Translations under genes and position numbers: made by a program
The notes under the pieces: model-generated
What the model saw: only the letters and a program-made list of their open reading frames with translations
What the model was told of the DNA's origin: nothing
The model's database searches: none
Assembly: GCA_014706295.1 (NCBI GenBank)
Contig: JACSVZ010000007.1
Span: forward strand, 3,419,699-3,483,698
Origin: Lycocorax pyrrhopterus obiensis
Lineage: Eukaryota > Chordata > Aves > Passeriformes > Paradisaeidae
Reading direction: 5' to 3'
Length of the DNA stretch: 64,000 nucleotides
Part shown: piece by piece, positions 38,601 to 52,803 of the stretch
Numbering within the stretch: the stretch's first letter is position 1
Layout: the number at the start of each line of letters is the position of its first letter

Positions 38601-39164
38601 CTCTGCTAGTATTATTTGGTTTATGATAGTTCTAGAAGGTTTTTTTCTTTAGTATCTGTAAATTAAATGGTAGATGGTCAAACTTGAGGTGAGAAACAAG
38701 TAATGAAACCTTTCATTTTCTCCAGTGTTTATGTGGTTCATCAGAAGCAGTTATTAGTAGATGATTTTTTACCTCATTATGTTAATTTGTGTCAAAAAAA
38801 GGAAGGCAGTTAATTTTACCTGAAGAGATCTTGTCTGACATCTTGAGTTAGCTGGGACTTACTGTAGCTATTTCCCTTTTGATTCTCCATAAAGTTATTC
38901 AGATTATTTTTGCTACTTGACATTCATTGAAGAAGGTATCCTCTTTGTCTTGGAAATAACATGTTATGCCTAGTTTCTAGAAAGAGACAAGTATTTCCTG
39001 AAAACATGCAGCTTTGCCATGAGCTTTCCTTTTGCTCTTTCAGGTACATATTGCTTTGTTTACAGGATAGTTACTATTTTCACACATTCAAACATCAAAT
39101 GATTCTTTTTCAGAAGGAGTATGAGCATGACCGCCTAAAATAACAGGAAGGAAGTATAAGACAT

Positions 39165-39543
39165 TGCTGACAGTCAGACATTGTTCTGTTGTGAGTGAAG
39201 TGCTGCTTGAGCTCTTGTTGCTAGTAAGCAGAGACCGAAGAAGAAAGTGACATGGATGGTTTAGGGTGAGAAGAAACCGACCCTTTATTAATTTACAATT
39301 TCGCTTATATACCTTAGCACACTGGACTGACATAAGGTTATTGGTTCACTGACCAACCACCCCCCAGAGGGATTGGCTGAACCCAACAACACTTACTTCA
39401 GATATTTTCTCCTTGGTATCATAACAATACCATCGTTTACAAAATTTCTCAACTGTTTTCCCATAGCATCCGTGAGAAAGCAAGGCTTTCACACAGACAC
39501 TGTCAGAAAACTGAGAAATCTCTCTGCAGCCAGGCTTTCAGCA
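39165..39543 (-). mobile_element. Solo ERV LTR in METTL15 intron 2
   Basis: About 379 bp with inverted termini TGCTGA...TCAGCA. On the minus strand it shows two CCAAT boxes (ATTGG on plus at 39372-39376 and 39340-39344), a TATATAAG box (39304-39311) and AATAAA (39284-39289). These are in the order and close spacing of a retroviral U3-R with a short R. No flanking gag or pol sequence and no clear target-site duplication was found. Confidence 0.7.
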
Positions 39544-42500
39544 TTCACAAGCTCTGGAGTTCAAGTTTGAAGATAGTAGCTTTTCACTTCCTGGAGGTTC
39601 TGTTGTTCTGTTGGATGTTGATCTGGAGCATGGTTGTTTCTTTTCTGCAGAGTCAAGTAATAGATGACACTTGAAGGAAGCTGAGGTAGACTGCTGGTGT
39701 GAGAAAGCAGAGGCAGTTCTGAAATTGTTGTCTTAGTTTCTGTGTATTCTTGACCATACATCAGTATTCTCTTTCTGCCGTGTAGTTTTCTGTAAAGTAA
39801 CCTTTCTCTGTACAGCACCCTGCAGAGAGGACTTCTGTTTTGTGACAAAGGTTTCCAAGTACTGTGGTATATAAATAGTTACATGTCTGTGCTGGTGACC
39901 AGGGTTCTTATCATAGTATCTTCAAAGCCATCTGCAAATAATTTATAACTGAAATGACCCATTTACACTAGAGGTTCTCAAAACTGAAGTTTTCTGCAGG
40001 GTGTCCAAAATAAACAGTAATTGAAAAGGGATCTGGAAAAATTAATTCTGAGTTCTCAAGTTGTTCTCTGAGTTTTTTTGTAAAATGCAGCCAAAATACC
40101 AAGTTTGGAAGGGAATATTAATTGCATCATGAGATGAATTATTAAATACTTGTTTTGGAAAAGCACAACACACACATGGACATAGTAAAAGTTTTTATTG
40201 TTTTAGCCTGTTTTTCACTGGACTTGTAAAATGAATAAGGTGACATAAAGCAGTTGATTTCTGTAATGTTCTTTATTGTAGAAACAGCTATAATTTTTTG
40301 TGGGAAGCATGCTGAAAATATCTTTCCATATGCATATTTTATAGCTAATTTTTCTTTGTCAGCACAGTGATCTCTGCAGTGATTGTTGTAAAAAAGAAAG
40401 GAAGATACAGAAACTTGTGAGAGTCAATAAATTAATGTAGAGTAATTCTGGAAATACTCTGGGAGTTACAGAACACACTTTTTTTCCCCATGGTACTTGA
40501 CTGTTACTAGGGCATATTGAGAGTTGTTTCAGTTGATCGTGTAGTTCCTGTGTATTCTTTCTGTCACTCTTATCTTGCCTGATGTCCTGGCTGCACATAT
40601 TGTAAATTTGCGGAAGAGGCTAGCCAGGCTTCAGATCACAGCTGTGTATGGAAGTGTGTAATAAAATGTGCATCGAATGTGTATATATTCAAAGTGTTTT
40701 TCTTTTTGGATGTGTCTAATAAGAAACTAGTTAAATGGATTCTCATCAGATAGCACTGTTTAAAATACTTGGCTAAAATCATGCTTTAAGAGGGATGTTT
40801 TTAGTGAAGTTAGCATTTGAAGTTAGTGCATGAAAAATGGAAAACATTTTCAAAACAGTTTTGACTAAGATATGCAAAAGATAGTACTTCAAGTATTTAT
40901 TATTATTTTTAATAATAATATAGTCTGGTTTTACGATGGTAGTGTATATATGCAGATTTGGAAAAGCAGACCCCATTTGCTTACATTCCTTGACTTACAA
41001 CCAATTGCTCTGCTGTGGCATGCAGTCGAAATAAAACGTAGTAAGGTAGAAGGAGTATTATTTAACAGTGTAATGCCAACAAATGTCATACATGTTTTAC
41101 AGTATCTGCATCTGTGTGAGTTCCATCACAAGATCAGAGAGGAAAGAAGGGGACTGGGAAGAAAACAGGACAGGAGTTGTTATTCATGAGCAGCTTGCCA
41201 GTTGACGAGGCAGAGAAAGTCAGTCATGCTCTTCAATTTTCTTGTTGTGTTGCTGTCTTCTGTAGTGGGCCCTCCAAAAATACAGGGACCTTAGATTCCT
41301 TATTGACAGATGACTTAAAACACATGCGATTTATTTGAGAGCACTGCATAACTGTTCTCTATTTTGAAGCTGGTACTGTTCAGTGATTAGACTGCGGTAC
41401 TGGGAAATGAAAAATGATTTGGATCTGAATAATGGCAGGATATGAATGAGGCATGGTGAAGAAGTCCCTTCAGATTTTACTTTTTTTATCCTTCAAGAAT
41501 TCGGTCTTTAGAGAGAAAATAACTAGAATACTTGGATGAGAGGAAGAATAAGTTGATGGCTACAGCTGCACAGGAAAGAATCTTCAGGTTGTATTTCTTG
41601 CACATCTGCCTGACCACCTCATCTTCCCACCTGCATCATGGCTCTCTGAAGGCATATCTAAGTGTTATCAGCAGCCACAAGTAGAAGAGCTCTCACCAAC
41701 TTTGTTCTGCATCTTTCTCTATTGCAGTAGAGGAAGGAAAGCCTGCAGCTGCTATATCCAAAGAGACCAGCAAGGGAACAGGGTCTGCCTACTGAAAACG
41801 ACTCTGCAGATGTGCAGATTTCGTTTTATGGTGATACTGGGCTAGCTTGCTGTTCCTGTTCTATCACATAACAAATGATAGCGCTTCAGGAGACTATTTA
41901 AGATGCTGTGTTATAATAAAGCAAGATTCAGTGCTTTCGGGTGACTCAGCTTGTAATGACGCTGTATATGCTCTCCTTTTCTGTTGTGACAGCATTAGTC
42001 TTTGCACCTCTTGGGGAAAACTAATAAAATTCACCAGAAAGTAATCTAAGCCCTTTAAATTTTAACTTGACTGAGCCTGTGTTCTCAGAAAGGGTGATAA
42101 TTAATATATGTAGCTACTCATTTCCTCCTCATCTAGTACTGTGTGTCTTTAGTCAGCCTTTTGGCTAAGCTTTTTTATTAAATATTTGAATTTGAGTTTG
42201 CAAACAGGAATGCAGACTTTTTCTGTCACACAAAATATTACTAGCAATTGAAGATCACAGTTGGAGTATGGGAGATATCTGCGGGTTTTGTTTTCTTACT
42301 TTGTGTTTTATACTGTTGAGAGTAGTTTTGCACAGAATTGTTCTGGATAAAGAGATGATAAAAAGGTTAAGCTACTAAATTTGATGTTTAAATGGGTATC
42401 TGAAGTCATGCAAATGTATGGTCTGCTTTTTTAAAACAAAAGTTTTTCTTTTTCCCAGACTTTCTGAGCATGTTATCTTCATTCCAGTGATGTTTGCTGA

Positions 42501-45500
42501 TGCTCAGCATCTTGGGAAAATACTTTTCTAATAATTGTGTTTTAAACACTGAAATAAATCAATATTGTTTCAGGCTCACTCTGTATCAAAATAGTATTAT
42601 TTAATGTCAAATTGATGTAGGAACCTGGCAGCCAAGGCTTATCAAAAACATGTCCGTGGCTTTTTTTGGGTTGACTAACCGTGTATAATAAAGAATTAGA
42701 TTTTTACTTGAGCCTTTCTAAAATTTTCATTGCATCTAAAATATCTCCTCAGTCATAATTGAGGAAAGAAGTTTCTTATGAGGTAGCTGAGGAAGTCAGC
42801 TTTTTAAGTCTGATGATTAGCTGAAGTCATTCAGACACTGAAATTTTAATTTCCTATGGAAATGTTAATAATGGTGTGCTTGAGTCATAATGTCATTAAA
42901 TCTAATTCCAGACAACATTACTCTTAGGAAAATGAGTGAAGTAAATAATGCATAATGAAGCGAGGTCTGCCAGTGCTGTCCAAAAGCAGGTGACAAAGGC
43001 AGGTGGTGGTGGTTTTTGTTTGCTTCTCTTACCTCTTATGCAAGAGCGAAGGGGGAAGGAGCTCATCTGTGTTCTCTTGCATTGAAAAAACTTGCTCCTA
43101 GTAATCTTTCTGGATGTTTCACTCAGCTATGTGAAATGCAGTGTTTGGCTGCAGGTTTCTCCCTAGGCAAGGAGTGCCACTTGGCATACATGAGAGGGTC
43201 TAGGACATGGCTCCCTTTGCTTCTGGATGTGTGAAGATTAGAGTGGTTTGCCAGTGACTGGACCTTTGCCAGGCTTCTGTGATGAACCTACAATTGATGA
43301 CTGAGAAAGATGTCATGTACTTTAAGATAAATTGTAGATGTCTTCAGGTGATGTATTCCAGTATGTTCTGTGGAATCAAGACCACAAATTAAGGTGTGAG
43401 GCTTTAGAAATAAGTGAAGAGGGCAAAACAAAAGAAGAGGTAAAATACTTTTTTATGTTTTCGTACAAAACGTGTTCTTTTGTGTTCATGTGTTGTTTCA
43501 TATTTAGCTGTAATCGGAAAATTGAACCCTTGTGAAGAAAATACATTGGAAATTATTTTGAGGCATTAAGTGATTATGATTGATGGGTGCTTCAAAATAT
43601 GTTCATAGCAATCTTTTTTCTCCTCTATGTGAAATGATGAAGAGATGGTTGATAGTGCAAGTTACTGAAATCCTTGCATATGCAAACTTAGTGATTTTAC
43701 AGATATTTCAACTGTATACTAGTATAATTTAGTAGCATCCTCTGTTAGTGTACCAATGCGATGAATGTGAAAAATGGGAATTAATGGTTACATTATGTTG
43801 AATTGTTGAATAGACCAATACTGGAAAATCATTTTATATTGTACTTAATACATGATCTGAGAAGGTTGTTTTCCTACAAAATGCCAACTATTAATTTATA
43901 TTCTCTTTGTGATGTAGATTGTTAGACTTGTTGTGTAAACAACTTTTTTATCATTCCATATTCTGTCAAAAGTACTTTCGGAAAAAATTAGTCCAGTTAT
44001 GTTTTGGCTATCAGTCCTTATTTTCTTAAATTACAAGTGATAACTTCTTATGTAGATGAAAGACATGTACTATATAGAACTGATAGGAGGTATCTTTTGC
44101 TTGCAACCAATATTCTTCTTTGCTGTGTACTTAATTCGATTTTTTCTTTTCTTTTTAGTAGGTGCCAGATAAAAACAGGTTTTATGGTGTAATGTATTGC
44201 CATTAGCAAAAATACAGAACTGTAAATTTTCAATTTTTTGGTCAACTTTATTTTCTGGCAGGTCATGTCATCCTGCACAATACCTTTTATTCCCTTTATA
44301 ATATTTTCACTGACAAGTTCAGCTCTTGTGTACTTGAGCAAGCTTTGGATGGGAATTACGCCTGTATAGATCAGTAGTTGCTCATAATTTTCATAGTGGT
44401 GTCATCAGTATCATCTTACTGGTACTGGGTCCATAGATTTGTATAAAGCTTGTTTACCTTGCATAGGTTTAAAGCATTTTCAAGTTTACTGCAGGGAAAC
44501 CTGCAGTGAGGCTTTGCTCTACAGGGTAGCCTTAACCACTTTTTGCCACAGATGTTTTTATTTTCCAGAAGTTCATTTTTCATTCCTTCGTATTCCTTTT
44601 TATTGTTAAGTAATTTTATGTTACAACATGTCAGTATTTTGTTACTGATTGATGTTGAGATGACATCAGAACATACAGTCATATAGAAAGTCATCTTTCA
44701 TTTTTAGAGTTCTTACAGAAGTAACAGAATGCAAATGAAAATTGCAACTTTTCAGGATGGGAGTGTAGCATATATAGGTGTCTGTGGACCATGTGTGATT
44801 CACTGGATTTGTAATAATATTTTCCCTTCTGTGAGGCAATGATTTTGAATAGATGATTAAAAATCAAAGTGTTCTAGTTTAAAAACAGAGATCAGGTATG
44901 TCTGGTTTACTTTATGAAACTGAAGATATTTGGAAAATATTTTGAATTCTCGTAAGAGAAAGCAAAGGTTATAAGCGTGCTAAAGCCTAAATATTACTTC
45001 TTACTAAATCTGAATAAAATAGTATAAAAATGCAAGAATATCTTGGTCTCGTTGACCTCTTATTTTCTGAGTTCTAGGATAGTTTTTCTTATTTGCATGT
45101 GAGTAGCAGCAAAGCGTATGTTTTAATAACGTTTTCTGCTGAGACTTTGAGTGTGTATAGTTTCTTAGTTCATTTAGAAAAACAGTAGAACTCTTCCAGC
45201 ATTTCTGTAAAAGTACATTTCTCTACTAACAAATCTTTGTTGCGATCTCACAAGTAACTTAGATATCATGTCTCAGGATGCCAATGGTTTTTAACAATGT
45301 GGTTTATTTAGCATAATTTTAAAAACCCTGCCTGTTGTCAGACATATAAAACAAGGATAGTGTTTTAATTTTTGTATATTTAATGGGAATTGAGGACAAA
45401 TTCTTGGACTGTTATGCAAAAATTAAAATATAATCCTTTCTGTACATGGTTGATCTGTGTGTGCCTTAGGTAGGACATAGTGGTCGGTGCAATAAACAAT

Positions 45501-48500
45501 TTTGAGATTAATTGGGAGGATACAAGATACTTACACATTTTAAGTCACATCTTGAATCAACCAAAGAAACAGTGCTTAGAATGGAGAAATATAATGGAAA
45601 TTTGTAGATGCATGATTTGGACTTGATCAGGGTAGGCAGACTTTGATTTTTAAGATTTAGTCTGAAGTCCTTGCTAAATGGCTTTGAGAAGCTGCACATA
45701 TTTCAGCTTACATGAGTTATATTCATTCAGCAAAGGTGACTTCTAGCAGAGCAGAAGAGAAGAAAGTTGCATGGAAACTTTGTTTTCTCCCGTTGGAGAT
45801 TGAAATGCTGACAAGGAAAAAAAAGATCTCAGATTGCTAAATCTTCTAATCAATATTTTTGCTTTAGCAAAAGTAGTTCTAGATTTAGAATAGTTCTAGA
45901 AACATGATCTGATAAAATAGTTTAAGTTTTGATAGATGCCATTATCTAGAACCAGCAATATTGCTATTGCGAGTTTGGAAGTGAGCGTACATAGTGTATA
46001 TTTTGTTTAAAGAGAGAATACTTCTCTCTTTTTTTAATGAAGAATTTTGTACATGGGTAGTTGTTCAGCAGGATTCAATGCTGACCTCTGCTGGCATTGA
46101 ATTTGTGAGCAAACTATTATCTAGGGAAGGTATTAGAAAAAGAAAATGACCTTGGAAAATGGTGTGGAGTAAAACCTGCTGGCCTTTGTGCAGGGGCCTG
46201 GACAAAGTGGTGGTTCTGTCCTTTGAGAATCTCCTTCCACTGGCCTGTTAGATATAGCCAGACAGTGTTGGGGAAATAAACTAAATATTTTGTTTTGTTC
46301 TTGTACACAGACATGTCTTATATGCTGTTTACTATTCAAAATCTGCTTCGAATTTAGATTTTTGTCTCTTGAATTATATCCCTGCATATTATATCCCTAC
46401 ATGAATCATTCACAGATTATCTTTATAGATTAATTCATTCAAAGTCATCACACAGAATTTATGTGTACAGCTCTCGAATAAAGTAGCACAATAGTACTGC
46501 TTCTACTTTGCAGAAGTTAGAGGCAAGAATACTGAAATTATGCTTTGGGTGACCAAGCAGAAATGCCTCTTTTCCTGGTTTTTCGAAGAGGTTAGCATTT
46601 TGATTTAGAGCTTTGCAGCACATTGGAGGGACATCCACTTGCATCTGTTGAGGTCACAGCGTGTCTGGGAAGCAGATACGAGTTTCTGAGTTTTACGGAC
46701 AGAAAAATGAGAAACAGTGTGACCTACCTGCTTGGTGTAGTGACCTTCTGAGAATCACAGGAGCTGGGTTGCCAAAGTTCCAGTGTCCATCTATCAACTG
46801 AGTGCATTTCTCAATTACTGTGTCGGATATTGCAATTTCTAGTGTTACTTCACTTTTGGAAAGAAAATTCAGATGGAAGTGATTGATTCATTCCTTAGGA
46901 TTTGCTGGAAGAGCCAAGCTGAACAGGAAGGCAGTGAAGTGTCATGCTGCCACTGAAGGAGACAAGTCCAGCATCCCTGCTCGCCCCATATCATCATCTC
47001 CCTAAGCTCCCGTCCCTCCCTGACTTCTGCAGATCAGTTAAACACACTAATATGTCAGAAACGAATACAACTTTTTCTTCTGTTTTAGTTTTCTGGGCCA
47101 TGTTGCCAAGTTTAATTGGCTTATGGAAGTACACAGTAAGCACCTGTGCTGAGAGAAATTAACTACAAGAGGGAAAACACACATGAGAGAATAATGCCTA
47201 ATTACTCCTACACCTAACACTTAACATCTTGTGCAACCACAGTCTTAGTACCAGTCTTTGGCAGGTTGTCGCTCTTTGACTTCGCTGTGAGAAGGTGACA
47301 TATGTCTGTTCTGCGTTACAGCTTTTTCACTTGCTAAAAATTAATGTTAAATACTGAGATTTGTAGGTTCTAGTATAGTTCTGGAGAAAACGTGCTTTTA
47401 ATTAAAAATATCTCTTAATTGCAACATTCATGCTCATTTTAACCCTCAGGGAGCCTTACCTGTTCCTCCCTTTCCTCCAGGCCTGAAATAGAACTCTTAT
47501 GTTCTTACGTGTTAAAGGCTTAACACATCTCCAGCTGCACTGAACGTGCTGCTCTCTGGATGTACATTCATGCTTCCTCTTGCTCTTCTGGTTGTGCAAC
47601 CATGGAATGAGCTCACACCCAAACTGTGCTTTTCCTTGCACCTTGTTTTCAGGTGTGTAAGCCGATTGAACCTGTGAGAACAGGGCCAGTGTGCAGCTAG
47701 AGCTGAAGATGATAGTGAGCAGCCGTGTGTTTTCAGAAACAATGAGCTGTTTGCATCAGCTGGTACATACGAACTGAAGGGCTTCTCAACAGGTTGTCTG
47801 TCTTGAGTCTGGACACCTCTCATCCACTCACCTCTTTGATTGCTTGCACTGTGTCGGCACCATCAGACCACAAGCTGGGAGCAAGAAACACAGCTTTCCT
47901 TTTCCAGGATCCTGTACTTTCAGCTTTGGCATCATAGCCTGAGCATTCAGAAAGAACAACTGGGACAGAAGTCTTACTTTGAAATCTAACATGTTTTTGG
48001 AGGTCCATGAGACTATCAGTAGAAGACTCTTTTACCCAGGATTATCTTCCTGTTATTTTCATTGCAAAACTTGAAAATGTCATTACTGCTCTAATGTCAG
48101 TACTGCTTAGTGCAATGGTAGAATTGTTATAACTCAAAAATCTAACCAAAGATTTTTCTTCCCAAAACAGGGAAATGACTGAAGACATTTTATCACTCTT
48201 TCCCACTCCCATCAGCTGGTGACCTTACTTCTGACAGAAAAAAATTCAGCGTTGAGTTGTTAAAATCAGCCAGGACTCTTAAGTGACAGAAAACAGGATT
48301 TTTCAATGGTAGATATTTTTATTTATAATAAATAATGCTACTTGAGCAGCTTGTAAAAAACACAGATTTAAAATGTGCTGCTTCAGCTTCAAACTGTACA
48401 AAGCATTATTTGTATTTTGATTTTTTGAGATGTTTATCTGAAATGGAGTTGAAACAGTGCTCCTGAAAGTCTTTCCTTCAAAAAGCCTTCTTGAGCAGTT

Positions 48501-51500
48501 GTGTCAGTATACACTTCTGGTCATCTAAATATAAAACAAGACTTTTGCTAAGAAGGTCAATGTAACTACTTTCCTTTTGATCTTGCATCCTTGTGGGTGC
48601 CTGGGTAGTTCTGTAGGAAAAGTTTTACTGAATGAGTCAGTGCACTGAGTCATAGGCAGCATGAAGCCTGTAGTGCTGTAGACTAACTAATTGGTAACAG
48701 TCTCAAATGTAATTAAAGCACAGTTGTCAGCTCTGTGTTACTGATTGACATCCCACTGAAGTATTTTGTTTTTAGCAACTTAGATTAATTGTTCTTTGCT
48801 GTTAAAATTTGTGTGTTTTAAGAAGTCGTTTCTGTTGAATAGACCTGCCATTGCCATTATCTTTTACTATCCTCTCAGATTTTTATAGTACTCAGTTTGA
48901 ATTTTTTCCCTGTGTTAGGTCACATATTCAGTAATTATGCTTTTTACCATGCCTGTGCATTTACAGATGTTTAGAGTCCTTCGAGGACTTTGTAAAGTTT
49001 TTGTCATTAAGAACTGTCCTATTAATACTGATTAATGTTTTTTCACTATTCCTAAACTCTTTAAAGCACCATTCAAAACTTTTTAAAAATCAAACTTAAA
49101 TATATTTTTTGTGTTGACTTGCAGGTTACATTTTCAATTTTGCTAGTTTTCACTTGTATTGTGCCCTGTTTTATAATAATAAATGGCTTTTCTTTATGCC
49201 AGTGCGTGCCCACCATCTCCAGGTGATGGCAGTGGTTTCCAATATCATTGGAGCCTTTCTTTCTCCTGTTCTTCAGTTGCTTTGTGTGTGTATTTCTTAC
49301 CATCATGCAGCTTGAGGCAAAGGGCTCTATGGGGGGTGTGGGAGGACATGTCTTGAAGCTGTCTCTTTCGTTAAGGAAAATAAAAAAACCTTAAAGTACT
49401 GGGAGAAAAACAAGGTTTAATTTTTTTTTGGTCATTTGCATTATTAGAGAAAACAAACCTTGCTGGCTTTGTGCAGGACCCCTGCTTGTTCCCACAGAGA
49501 AAAGAGGAGTGAAAACATGAATGGATGGTTGCAACTGAGTTTCTTATTTCTAAAAACCACCGAGACAGTAATTTTGAACTTAAAGAAAGGTGTATGCTAC
49601 TTCCATATGTGATGAATACTGAAGCTGGGATGGTGAACAAATGTCTTTTTAGAGATTGGAGGAGGTAGAGGATTCTTTGATTATATATTCTTTTTCTCTT
49701 GAACAGTTTTTCTTCTCACTGAAGCTCTTTAGATCTAAAGATACTGCTAAATCACAAGACCATCAGTAATACAGCTCTGGTTCACATCAGGAGTGTACCT
49801 GACCAGCTATCCAGTCTCTGGCAGTGCCCAACAGCAGGTGCTAATGGAAGCCTAAAAGAAGGGGATGGGAGAGAATGATTGTTTTCTACCTTGTAGTTCC
49901 TTCACCTGACAACAGTAATTTAAGGACTGTCTTGCAGGGGAAAAGTTGAGGGTTGTATTTGTATAATATCATTGGCATTATGTTTTTTCAAGTTTGATCT
50001 CTCTGAAAAATGTGTTAAATACTAGACTTCTCCCCACAATGTTATTCATAGTTTCAATATTTGCATGAAAGGCACTTTTTTATCTGTTCTAATTTGATGC
50101 TTGATAATATCGTCAAGTTCCCTGAGCTCTTGTATTTTGAGATAAGTGAATCATACCATCTGCTACAGCTGTATAAAAACAATGTTAATAGTGCTTCATA
50201 GAAAACTGCTGGAGCCTTCGGATGTTTTATTGGACCAGAGAGATGTGTCCTACGGGAATCCTTTTCCACATTTCCTATTTTCTTGTCCTCATCTAAGCCC
50301 AGTTTCATATAAAGCAGCAGTGATGGAAGGTGTTCTGTTCTCTCCTGAAATGATCAGTTGGCTCTGAGATTTGTTCTTTGAATGTGATTTTATTGTTTTT
50401 CTGGACTGTAGGTTTCCCTCATATCAACTTTCTCCTAGGAGTGCAAGGCTTACTGATGCAGTTCTTTTTCAGCCTCCTTCCTTTCTAAAGGATTTCCTCC
50501 TTCATGCATTTTTCCCTTGTTGTCTTTATCTTGGTTTTATCTGGTTTTGATCCTTTTCTAACAGTTTTTTATGTTTCCCCAGTTTGCTCTTATTGTCCAT
50601 CAAAGTATTTATTATTTGGTTTTGCATGTTATCGAAATTTTAAAAATTAAATTTTTAAATAGGTTTATGGCTGTAACTCTTTCATGTAGATATTTGTTCT
50701 GTTTCATCAGTTTGTGAAGATGCTTACATGTTTTGAATATGGTCACCAAAATCATGTTTATCCTAGAGACTAGCAATAATATTAGTCCTTGAAGAGTAAA
50801 ATGTAGCATATTTCAAAGCATCTTTTTCAATTTGAAAGAAGCAATAAAGATTTAAAGCAAAGCTTTCGCCTGCCTTACAGTCACTGAGAAGACTAAAGCT
50901 CTACTTGGAAGTATTGTGTTTCTAGATAAAATAAAATCAGATAAGTTTAGCTGAAATGGAAGATTTTTTTCTTGTTCTGTGCAGGAGATTTAAGAAAATA
51001 TTTCTGTAGTGGAGACTTGTAGCTTGGATTTTAAACTTAGTAGTTTGGGAACTGCTCTATTGTGCAGTAGTTTTGGTGATAAAGTCGATTACTTTGTAAA
51101 ATGTTATTCATATAATCCTGATTATAGAGTTTAAAGCGGTGCTAGTTTCCTATTTGTTCTCATCCCATTTCTCACACACCATTAGCACATACATTGTTTG
51201 GGTTTTAGCACTTCAGAATTCTTTGGATTAGGTTATTGCTTGGCAGAATCAGTCTGTTCTAAGTTGGAGTACTGAAGATGAAGAAACAAGATTCCTCACC
51301 TGTTAATGGCATTTTTGTATCTCAGTACAAAAGTCTGGAAAGTCTCACCACTAGTGGGATTGTCATTTGCTTTAGGTAGATCTTTTCAGGAATGTTTACA
51401 TAGACTAATTAATAAATCATGCCTTTTGAATTGTGTGGGGCAATGCTTTCTTCATAACACAAGCAAATAATTAATGGCGATAATTTACTTAGTAAAATGC

Positions 51501-52281
51501 TTAAGTATTTAGAGGTTGTCTTCTGTGTACATTGACATATTGCATGTTACAGCCAATGGTTTTGCCTTACTGTGGTAGATGGATTACTTTTACAAATGTT
51601 GCACAAAATTTCTACTGGATTAGTTTGTTCTTCCAGGCAGGAAAGGAAAAAAATTAAAATCATTAAGTGGCATCCAGTAGCACCAGTCTTGGAAGTATTT
51701 GTTAGTCTTTTATCTTATGGTAGAGAGAATAATTAGCGACTCAAGACTTCATTTCAGCAAAGGCTATAAAAAAATTCTGTCTTGTTGACCTGTCTCTGAG
51801 TGGGTATAAGTGCTCAGAACCTGATGGAGCTGGCATTTAGAAAATCCAGAAGATAAATTTTAACACCTACTAAGGCATGAAACAATTAAGGTACCAACTT
51901 TAGAATAGTTTCAAAGACCGTAACAGTTAAAATAATTTAACGAACAGTCCAGTAAGTACACTTGGAAACATATTCTTAGTCTTGTGTTTTTTATGGTTCT
52001 GTAAAGCATTTTCCTATACAGTTACGAATGTCATTATTTTTGCTCAGCAAGTCAGGTTGCTAGTTTTCTGTTTGAGTAGTATATTAAAATATATGCATGC
52101 TAAAAGCAAAGGAGTGGAATACAACGGTCAAGTTATCAAAAACAACAACATTATTTTTAGCAAATATTAAAAGTTGTATAAAACAGTGATTCTTACCAAA
52201 AGCAGTGTATACCCATACTGTTTTTTTAGGAGCAACAGCTCACAGTTGCAAGTGAACATATCAAGCTAAGTTTAAAAATAT

Positions 52282-52803
52282 TGCCGTGGTTCTGGCCAGA
52301 ACAGGGTTAATTTCTGCAGTAGCCAGGAAGAAGCGTGACTAGGACACAGAGGTTATTCCATACCACCTCACGTCACTGTTGGGGGGAGGCGGAAGGGACT
52401 CATTCTCTTCTGGGAAGAAGGGGTTCCTTTGGGTTGAGAAAGCATGGTGGAGGGAGCTGTCTGGTATTCTCTGTTACTGGGGATGTTTGTCCATGTAAAT
52501 ACTTTCTTATGCCTTTTGTTATTAATATTGTTGCTGTTAATGTTTGTTTTCTTATACTGTTGCTGTTAATGTTTGTTTTCTTATATCATTGCTGTTTCCA
52601 GTAAATTGTTCTTACCTCAATCTGTGATCTTTGCCTCTTGTGCCTTCAATTCTCAATGCCTCTTTACCTCTTGTGCCTTCAATTCTCAATTCCATCCTGC
52701 CACAGCAGGGAGGGGAAAGAGGGAGTGAGAGAGATCAACGTGTGGTTTTGGAGAATCTTGGTGTGGGTACTAAATATGGGAGCACCATTCTTAAACCATG
52801 ACA
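52282..52803 (+). mobile_element. 5' LTR of a decayed class III-like ERV
   Basis: About 522 bp from TGCCGTGGTTCTGGCC to TTAAACCATGACA, starting TG and ending CA. Two internal tandem duplications occur: a 29-bp period at about 52,530-52,587 and a 33-bp period at about 52,634-52,690. Retroviral gag- and pol-like sequence follows immediately on the plus strand, which supports the LTR call. No matching 3' LTR was found. Confidence 0.7.

Noticed and set aside
47512..47823. 103-residue minus-strand open frame in METTL15 intron 2
   Set aside because: No family resemblance or codon pattern suggesting a gene. Neighbouring overlapping frames are equally open.
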